Part shown: one piece after another, positions 58,871-64,000 of the stretch
Layout of the letters: each line of letters opens with the position of its first letter
Position numbering within the stretch: position 1 is the first letter of the stretch
Source of the DNA: an uncultured Lachnospiraceae bacterium
Lineage (GTDB): Bacteria > Bacillota > Clostridia > Lachnospirales > Lachnospiraceae
Direction of reading: 5' to 3'
DNA: 64,000 nt
Assembly: GCA_910586315.1 (NCBI GenBank)
Contig: CAJUIP010000013.1
Coordinates: forward strand, 1 to 64,000
The notes under the pieces: model-generated
The model's input: the letters and a program-made list of their open reading frames with translations, nothing else
Told to the model about the DNA's origin: nothing
Databases searched by the model: none
Translations under genes and position numbers: made by a program

Positions 58871-59407
58871 ATGGCAGGTTATAGAAAGCTTGGAAGAACA
58901 TCCAGTCAGAGAAAAGCGTTACTTAGAAACCAGGTAACAAATCTTTTGTATCACGGAAAGATCGTTACCACTGAGGCCAGAGCAAAAGAGGTAAGAAAGA
59001 TTGCTGAGAGCATGATTGCTCTTGCAGTTAAGGAAAAAGACAATTTTGAGACAGTTAAAGTTACTGCCAAGGTTGCCCGCAAGGACAAGGACGGTAAGAG
59101 AGTCAAAGAGGTTGTTGATGGAAAGAAAGTTACCGTATACGATGAGGTTGAGAAGGAGATCAAAAAGGATATGCCCTCCAGACTTCATGCAAGAAGACAG
59201 ATGTTAAAGACTCTGTATGGTGTAACGGATGTTCCGACTACTCTGGCAGGAAGAAAGAGAAATACGAAAAAGGTTGATCTTCCGGCAAAGTTATTTGACG
59301 AGATCGCTCCGAAGTATGTATCCCGCAACGGCGGCTACACAAGAATCGTTAAAATTGGCCAGCGTAAGGGTGACGGCGCAATGGCTGTTCTTCTTGAATT
59401 AGTTTAA
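58871..59407 (+). CDS. rplQ: 50S ribosomal protein L17 (bL17) with internal insertion
   Basis: 178 residues, against about 113-130 in most bacteria. MAGYRKLGRTSSQRKALLRN start and the C-terminal NGGYTRIVKIGQRKGDGA are normal. Residues about 62-110 are an additional charged segment (KDKDGKRVKEVVDGKKVTVY ...), which I recall as a feature of some Clostridia. GGAGGAG upstream. Last gene of the alpha operon. Confidence 0.96.
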   Translation: MAGYRKLGRTSSQRKALLRNQVTNLLYHGKIVTTEARAKEVRKIAESMIALAVKEKDNFETVKVTAKVARKDKDGKRVKEVVDGKKVTVYDEVEKEIKKDMPSRLHARRQMLKTLYGVTDVPTTLAGRKRNTKKVDLPAKLFDEIAPKYVSRNGGYTRIVKIGQRKGDGAMAVLLELV

Positions 59408-59421
59408 TGGACGAGTAAAAG

Positions 59422-59449
59422 ACAGGTGGCTGTTGGCCATCTGTTTTTT
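59422..59449 (+). terminator. Terminator of the alpha operon
   Basis: ACAGGTGGC / GCCATCTGT stem (one G-T) with a five-base loop and TTTTTT, 15 nt after rplQ. Confidence 0.93.
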
Positions 59450-59494
59450 ATGCAATTGCCCCTGTTTTGCCACAGAATGAAAGAATATCTTAAG

Positions 59495-59524
59495 TTGACG
59501 CATGGTATAGGATGCCTTTATAAT
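59495..59524 (+). promoter_or_regulatory. Promoter of the secreted choline-binding-type gene
   Basis: TTGACG (59495-59500), 18-bp spacer, TATAAT (59519-59524), 43 nt before the start codon. Confidence 0.85.
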
Positions 59525-59566
59525 AAAGACAGACAAAGAAAAACTATGCAGAAATGGGGGAGGAAA

Positions 59567-60811
59567 ATGGAACGTATATATGGAGAGAAAAAGAGAAGAA
59601 GAGGCCTCTGCCTGATCCTTGCAGCAATGTTTCTTATGGCTTTTGGCGCGCAGACTGCCTTTGCGGCGTCTTCTTATATCAGCAGTATAAGTATTACACT
59701 GGATATTACTCCGGTGCCGGGAGAAGATCTTCCAAGTCTCCACACAGGCTATACCGGCGACGGGACAGATGAGGTAATGATTAGCAGCAACGAAAAATAT
59801 GACATTATTTCAGCGAAGTGGAGCAGCAGCGCGGACGAGGCGAAGCTGGGCGGCGTTTATACGATTAAAGTGACGCTGGAGGCCCTGAATGATTATAAGT
59901 TCAATAGCAGCTATTCGTCTTCTAAAATAAAAGTAAAGGGCGGAACCTTTGTATCGGCCCAGCGTCAGAGTACCGGAAAGCTGGTTGTGACAGTGAAGAC
60001 GAAACCGGCGGAGGGGACGTTAGAGGCTCCGGATGATGCCGTATGGCAGAGCTCAAGGGCCAGCAATTCCAAGTTTGGATATGCGAAATGGGAAGCTGTG
60101 TCAGATGCTGCCTACGATGTGCATTTATACCGGGGAAGCAAACAGATCCATAAGGTGACGGATCTTCATACGACTTCGTATAACTTTTACCCGTATATGA
60201 CTGCCAAGGGGACCTACACGTACCGGGTACGTGCGGTTCCGGTTGATGATGAGGCCGCAAAATATGCCAGTAAGAGTGAGTGGACTGTTTCAGAAGAGCT
60301 GTATGTGGAGTCAGATGAAGTTTCTGACGGTTCTGGGCAGAAAACAAATATCCAGAATATTACCGAAAACCAGCCTGAGACCAGCCAGGTGGGATGGATT
60401 GCTCAGGGAAACCGCTGGTATTTCCGCTATCCCGATGGGACTTATTTAAAGGATAGCTGGGGGCTCATCAGCGGCGCCTGGTATTTGTTTGACAGCGCAG
60501 GCGTAATGCAAACCGGATGGCAGGAAGCCAAAGGCGTACATTATTATATGAATGAGAGTGGAGCCATGCAGACCGGGTGGCTTTCCTATAACGATGTCTG
60601 GTACTATTTAAAAGACGACGGTGCTATGGCCACTGGATGGATTCAGCTTGCTGATAAAACCTATTATCTGGGAGAGAACGGCGAGATGGTGACAGGATGG
60701 AAAGAGGTAGATGGACAGATGTACTATTTCTATCCGGATGGACACAAGGCTGTGAACGAATATATCAGTGGATTTTATGTGGATTTGAACGGCGTATGGA
60801 AGAAACCGTGA
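59567..60811 (+). CDS. Secreted protein with C-terminal cell-wall-binding (choline-binding-type) repeats, copy 1
   Basis: 414 residues. Signal peptide (about 1-33, ending in TAFA-ASS), a beta-rich N-terminal domain with two Ig-like modules (SISITLDITPVPGED; then VTVKTKPAEGTLEAP), and from about 280 five or six CW_binding_1 units (WYFRYPDGTY, WYLFDSAGVMQTGW, HYYMNESGAMQTGW, WYYLKDDGAMATGW). Such repeats bind choline or glucan. Function of the N-terminal half unknown. ATG 59567 follows GGGGGAGG; the frame extends upstream but lacks a signal. A related gene is directly downstream. Confidence 0.87.
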   Translation: MERIYGEKKRRRGLCLILAAMFLMAFGAQTAFAASSYISSISITLDITPVPGEDLPSLHTGYTGDGTDEVMISSNEKYDIISAKWSSSADEAKLGGVYTIKVTLEALNDYKFNSSYSSSKIKVKGGTFVSAQRQSTGKLVVTVKTKPAEGTLEAPDDAVWQSSRASNSKFGYAKWEAVSDAAYDVHLYRGSKQIHKVTDLHTTSYNFYPYMTAKGTYTYRVRAVPVDDEAAKYASKSEWTVSEELYVESDEVSDGSGQKTNIQNITENQPETSQVGWIAQGNRWYFRYPDGTYLKDSWGLISGAWYLFDSAGVMQTGWQEAKGVHYYMNESGAMQTGWLSYNDVWYYLKDDGAMATGWIQLADKTYYLGENGEMVTGWKEVDGQMYYFYPDGHKAVNEYISGFYVDLNGVWKKP

Positions 60812-60839
60812 AAACAGGAAAGAGAGGTCTTTAAAGGAT

Positions 60840-61895
60840 ATGGGAAAATGGTATGAAAAGAAAGGGCTGGCCGGCGTGCTGATTGCCGCCGCCCTTGGCG
60901 TTGTGACGGCGTTTCCGGTATTGGCCGCAGGGAATACCGTGAGCTCCGTGAGAATCAGCTTTACAGACAATCTGGAGGTTGGGGAGATTTTAGAGCCGGC
61001 GGTTGCCAGCAAAACCAGCGGGATCTCCATAGACTCCGTTACCTGGGGCAAAGATCGCGAAAAATGGACTCCGGGGAAAAAAGTGGCGGCTACAATTACC
61101 CTTTCTGTGGACGACGACAGAGAGTTTGCATCCAGCTACGGCTCCAAGTCATGTAAGATTTCCGGAGCGGACTTTTCGTCAGCAAAGGGCTCCGGGAATA
61201 AGCTGACAGTCATTGCCCATTATTATCCGGTGGTGGAGTTAGACGCGCCGGAGACAGCCGGGTGGAGTGTTGGCAACAAGTACAAGGCCGTATGGAAAAA
61301 GGCGGATTATGCAACCGGATATCAGATTATCCTTTATCGGGATGAGAAACGCCTCCGTTCCATGGATGTGTCGGGAACCAGCGTGGATTTGTCTGAGTAC
61401 ATGAAAAAAGAGGGCTATTACTATTACGAAATCCGTTCTGTTGGAAAGACGAAAAACGATGCCAAATACAGGAAAGCCAGCGAATATGTCTCTTCTACCG
61501 ATCAGCCTCTGGACGATCTGGGAGATACGGAAGGAAGATGGAAGAATTACGCGGAGGGCAAAAAGTATCGTGCCGAGGATGGCGAATACGTGGCCAATGA
61601 GTGGTATAAAATCTCCGACCAGTGGTATTATTTCGATGATCAGGGGTACTGTGTCATTGGTTGGAAAAAGCTGGGGAATACCTGGTATTACATGAACGGT
61701 GACGGCATTATGCTGACCGGATGGCAGAAAATTAAGGACATCTGGTATTATTTCAATGAGGATGGGTCTATGGCTGAGGGCTGGAAAATGATGGCTCCGG
61801 GACAATGGTACTATTTTAATGCGGATGGTTCCATGGCGGCCAATACGATTGTGGAAGGAAAGCACCTGGATGCTTCCGGGCTTTGCATTGATTAA
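60840..61895 (+). CDS. Secreted protein with C-terminal cell-wall-binding repeats, copy 2
   Basis: 351 residues; signal peptide (about 1-29, VLA-AGN), an N-terminal domain with the same plan as the upstream protein (SVRISFTDNLEVGE; then VVELDAPETAGWSV), and about five C-terminal repeats (QWYYFDDQGYCVIGW, TWYYMNGDGIMLTGW, IWYYFNEDGSMAEGW). A tandem paralogue with substantial divergence. AGGAAAGAGAGG precedes; 28 nt after copy 1, so one operon. Confidence 0.87.
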   Translation: MGKWYEKKGLAGVLIAAALGVVTAFPVLAAGNTVSSVRISFTDNLEVGEILEPAVASKTSGISIDSVTWGKDREKWTPGKKVAATITLSVDDDREFASSYGSKSCKISGADFSSAKGSGNKLTVIAHYYPVVELDAPETAGWSVGNKYKAVWKKADYATGYQIILYRDEKRLRSMDVSGTSVDLSEYMKKEGYYYYEIRSVGKTKNDAKYRKASEYVSSTDQPLDDLGDTEGRWKNYAEGKKYRAEDGEYVANEWYKISDQWYYFDDQGYCVIGWKKLGNTWYYMNGDGIMLTGWQKIKDIWYYFNEDGSMAEGWKMMAPGQWYYFNADGSMAANTIVEGKHLDASGLCID

Positions 61896-61945
61896 ATGTA
61901 ACCTGGGGGTATGGAGCAGCAGCGCTTAAATAGGAAATTCAGTTG

Positions 61946-61982
61946 GAGGGCAGGTAAAAGAATACCGGCCCTCTGTTTTCTT
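61946..61982 (+). terminator. Terminator after the secreted-protein pair
   Basis: GAGGGC-a-GGTA / TACC-g-GCCCTC with an AAAGAA loop and TGTTTTCTTT. Confidence 0.9.
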
Positions 61983-62062
61983 TCATAGGAAAGACTTTGT
62001 TATGTTAATATGTAAAAGCACGCTAGAGAAGGTCTTTCCCACGAAACAAAAAGCATTTCGTG
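61983..62062. repeat. Interspersed repeat, copy 2
   Basis: Matches 231-311 (see there): TCATAGGAAAG, TGTTAAT, TAAAAG and the block CCCACGAAACAAAAAGCA, then TTCGTG. The 346-bp gap before ecfA1 otherwise holds a degenerate frame at about 62086-62190 (TTGAAAATTAGTTTTACAG ...) broken by a stop, possibly a gene remnant. Confidence 0.65.
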
Positions 62063-62163
62063 CCTGGGCTCTGGAGGAATGCATTTGAAAATTAGTTTTA
62101 CAGAGGACGGCTTTCCGGGAATATAAATTGAGGAATCTTCTGCGGAAAAATTTCTAAATACTC

Positions 62164-62192
62164 TTGACGAAAGGGGAATTATCAACTAAACT
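62164..62192 (+). promoter_or_regulatory. Promoter of the ECF transporter ATPase genes
   Basis: TTGACG (62164-62169), 17-bp spacer, TAAACT (62187-62192), 50 bp before the ecfA1 start. Confidence 0.7.
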
Positions 62193-62241
62193 TTAGAAAC
62201 ATGTAAACAATTACTTTTAGAGTTTTTTGGAAAGGCTGACT

Positions 62242-63108
62242 ATGGGAATCATACGGGCAGTGAATTTGATATTTGATTATATCAGGCATGACGAAGAGGC
62301 AGATCGGGATGAAATTAATCATGCCCTCAGGGGAGTGACATTAGATATTAAAGAGGGAAGCTTTGTGGCAATTCTTGGACACAATGGTTCGGGAAAATCC
62401 ACGTTTGCCAAGCTGATGAACGGCATTTTGCTTCCTTCTGACGGAACTGTTTATATTTCCAATATGAAGACGAGTGATGAGGAACATCTTTGGGATGTGA
62501 GAAAGACGGCCGGAATGGTGTTCCAGAATCCTGACAACCAGATTATCGGCAATGTCGTGGAGGAGGACGTGGGGTTTGGCCCGGAGAATATGGGAGTGCC
62601 TACGGATGAAATCTGGAAGCGGGTGGATGAAAGCCTGGAGGCAGTGGGAATGACTGCATACCGGCTTCAGTCTCCCAACAAGCTCTCAGGAGGTCAGAAA
62701 CAGAGGGTGGCAATCGCAGGCGTCATGGCCATGAAGCCAAGATGTATTGTTCTGGACGAGCCCACAGCCATGCTGGATCCCAATGGGCGCCGCGAGGTTA
62801 TTAAAACGGTCCGCGAACTGAACCAGAAAGAAGGAATTACCGTTCTTTTAATCACCCACTATATGGAAGAGGTCATTGAAGCTGACCGTGTCGTGGTCAT
62901 GGACGAGGGAAAAGTGGTCATGGACGGAACTCCCCGGGAAGTTTTCTCCAGGGTGAAGGAACTGAAGCAGTATCGTCTGGATGTGCCGCAGGTGACGGAG
63001 CTTGCAGACGAGCTTAAGGCGGCAGGTATGGATATTCCCGACGGAATCCTGACCATTGACGAACTGGTGAACAGCCTAGTGCCCATTCTCGGAAAAAAGG
63101 GGGCATAG
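62242..63108 (+). CDS. ecfA1: ECF transporter ATPase EcfA1 (CbiO family)
   Basis: 288 residues. Walker A GHNGSGKST, signature LSGGQKQRVAIAG, Walker B CIVLDEPTAMLD, switch LLITHYMEE. With EcfA2 and the EcfT permease it powers uptake of vitamins by several S components. ATG 62242 has GGAAAGG upstream; TTG 62227 is in frame but lacks one. The position after the ribosomal operons is the usual one in Firmicutes. Confidence 0.95.
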   Translation: MGIIRAVNLIFDYIRHDEEADRDEINHALRGVTLDIKEGSFVAILGHNGSGKSTFAKLMNGILLPSDGTVYISNMKTSDEEHLWDVRKTAGMVFQNPDNQIIGNVVEEDVGFGPENMGVPTDEIWKRVDESLEAVGMTAYRLQSPNKLSGGQKQRVAIAGVMAMKPRCIVLDEPTAMLDPNGRREVIKTVRELNQKEGITVLLITHYMEEVIEADRVVVMDEGKVVMDGTPREVFSRVKELKQYRLDVPQVTELADELKAAGMDIPDGILTIDELVNSLVPILGKKGA

Positions 63109-63172
63109 GCCAGTACAGACTTGCGCGAATCCTGAAGTTGTGTAAAGCCGTACCAGGTATTTGGGAGGAAAT

Positions 63173-64000
63173 ATGGCGATAGAGATTAAAAATCTGAATC
63201 ATATTTATGGTCAGGATACGATATTTGAGCAGTATGCATTGAAAAATGTGAACCTGACAATCAGAGACGGAGAGTTTATCGGGCTGATCGGCCACACGGG
63301 TTCCGGAAAATCGACGCTGACTCAGCACTTAAACGGGCTTTTAAAGGCCAGCAGCGGCGACATTCTGTATAATGGCGAGAGCATATACAGGGAAGGCTTT
63401 TCCATGAAGGAATTAAGGAGCAAGGTAGGCCTTGTGTTCCAGTATCCGGAGCACCAGCTTTTTGAGGTGGATGTTATTTCTGATGTGTGTTTTGGGCCGA
63501 AAAATCTGGGACTTCCCCGGGAAGAGATTGATGCAAGAGCGAAAGAAGCGCTGGCCCTGGTGGGATTGGATGAGAGCTTCTATAAGCAGTCTCCCTTTGA
63601 GCTTTCCGGCGGACAAAAGCGGCGGGTGGCCATTGCGGGCGTGCTGGCCATGAAGCCGGAGGTGCTGATTCTGGATGAACCCACAGCGGGCCTGGACCCC
63701 AGGGGCCGGGATGATATTTTAGGTTTGGTTGCAAAACTCCATTCGGAGCAGGGAATGACCGTTGTGCTGGTTTCCCACAGTATGGAGGATGTGGCCCGAT
63801 ATGTATCCAGGCTGGTTGTGATGAACCACGGGGAGAAGGCGTTTGACGGAACACCCAGGGAAGTATTCCGCCATTATAAGGAGCTGGAGGCCATGGGACT
63901 GGCAGCGCCTCAGATCACTTATGTGGTCCATGCTTTAAGAGAGCGCGGCATTGCCGTGGACCAGGATATTACTACGGTAGAGGAAGCCAGGGATGCGCTC
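63173..64000 (+). CDS. ecfA2: ECF transporter ATPase EcfA2 (CbiO family), 3' cut by window end
   Basis: 276 codons, open to the last base. Walker A GHTGSGKST, Q-loop VFQYPEHQLFE (typical of EcfA2), signature LSGGQKRRVAIAG, Walker B LILDEPTAGLD. GGGAGG precedes ATG 63173, 64 nt after ecfA1. Roughly 10-15 C-terminal residues and probably ecfT lie beyond the window. Confidence 0.95.
   Translation, partial: MAIEIKNLNHIYGQDTIFEQYALKNVNLTIRDGEFIGLIGHTGSGKSTLTQHLNGLLKASSGDILYNGESIYREGFSMKELRSKVGLVFQYPEHQLFEVDVISDVCFGPKNLGLPREEIDARAKEALALVGLDESFYKQSPFELSGGQKRRVAIAGVLAMKPEVLILDEPTAGLDPRGRDDILGLVAKLHSEQGMTVVLVSHSMEDVARYVSRLVVMNHGEKAFDGTPREVFRHYKELEAMGLAAPQITYVVHALRERGIAVDQDITTVEEARDAL

Overview
The window looks like part of the chromosome of a Lachnospiraceae-type Clostridium (Firmicutes, class Clostridia). 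This is inferred from strong AGGAGG ribosome-binding sites, tRNAs without encoded CCA, a zinc-type S14 next to a zinc-free S4, a KOW-domain gene between map and infA, an ABC ATPase - CdaR-like - ftsE - ftsX order and a YtaF-type membrane protein. Nearly all genes are on the + strand; the exceptions are a PrpR-like regulator, a proB / prolyl-tRNA-editing remnant pair and ytaF.

Region by region. 1-5981: end of a tRNA-Val/tRNA-Leu cluster, a YtcJ-type amidohydrolase, a PPOX-fold flavoprotein and two tandem, recently duplicated AbgB-like M20 amidohydrolases. 6011-17701: a divergent PrpR-N/AAA/Fis regulator and a nine-gene operon holding a DUF1537 sugar-acid kinase, Fe-type alcohol dehydrogenase, DapA-family lyase/aldolase, PdxA-family dehydrogenase, 2-hydroxyacid dehydrogenase, a complete TctCBA tripartite tricarboxylate transporter and a metallo-hydrolase. 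It reads as uptake and breakdown of a four-carbon (or related) sugar acid. 17860-19838: tRNA-Arg, proB, and a deletion scar fusing a 5'-truncated prolyl-tRNA deacylase to a 5'-truncated LysR regulator. 20018-24749: a lipobox-bearing barnase, a barstar with a long charged insert, a YgjP-type metallopeptidase, recJ and glyA. 24827-30814: Ca-type P-ATPase, ytaF, mscL with a zinc ribbon, truA and an RsgI-like membrane protein. 30858-35017: two identical tRNA-Gln genes flanking a third AbgB-like gene, then an acyl-ACP thioesterase, cvfB and ridA. 35361-41883: a MalK-like ABC ATPase whose catalytic motifs are mostly lost, a CdaR/PucR regulator, ftsEX, an EnvC/PcsB-type M23 protein and a CtpA protease.

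41923-59407 holds the S10, spc and alpha ribosomal protein operons in standard order (rpsJ to rplQ, including secY, adk, map, infA and rpoA), with unusually long structured or repeat-filled spacers. 59567-61895 holds two related secreted proteins with choline-binding-type repeats. 62242 to the end carries the two ATPases of an ECF transporter; the second runs off the window.

The most interesting material is the sugar-acid/TTT operon with its degenerate regulator, the lipoprotein barnase with its extended barstar, the apparently inactive MalK-like ATPase beside CdaR, the prdX/lysR deletion junction, and several interspersed palindromic repeat families, one of which lies inside the KOW coding region. 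All functional statements are from family recognition by eye; no database search was run.
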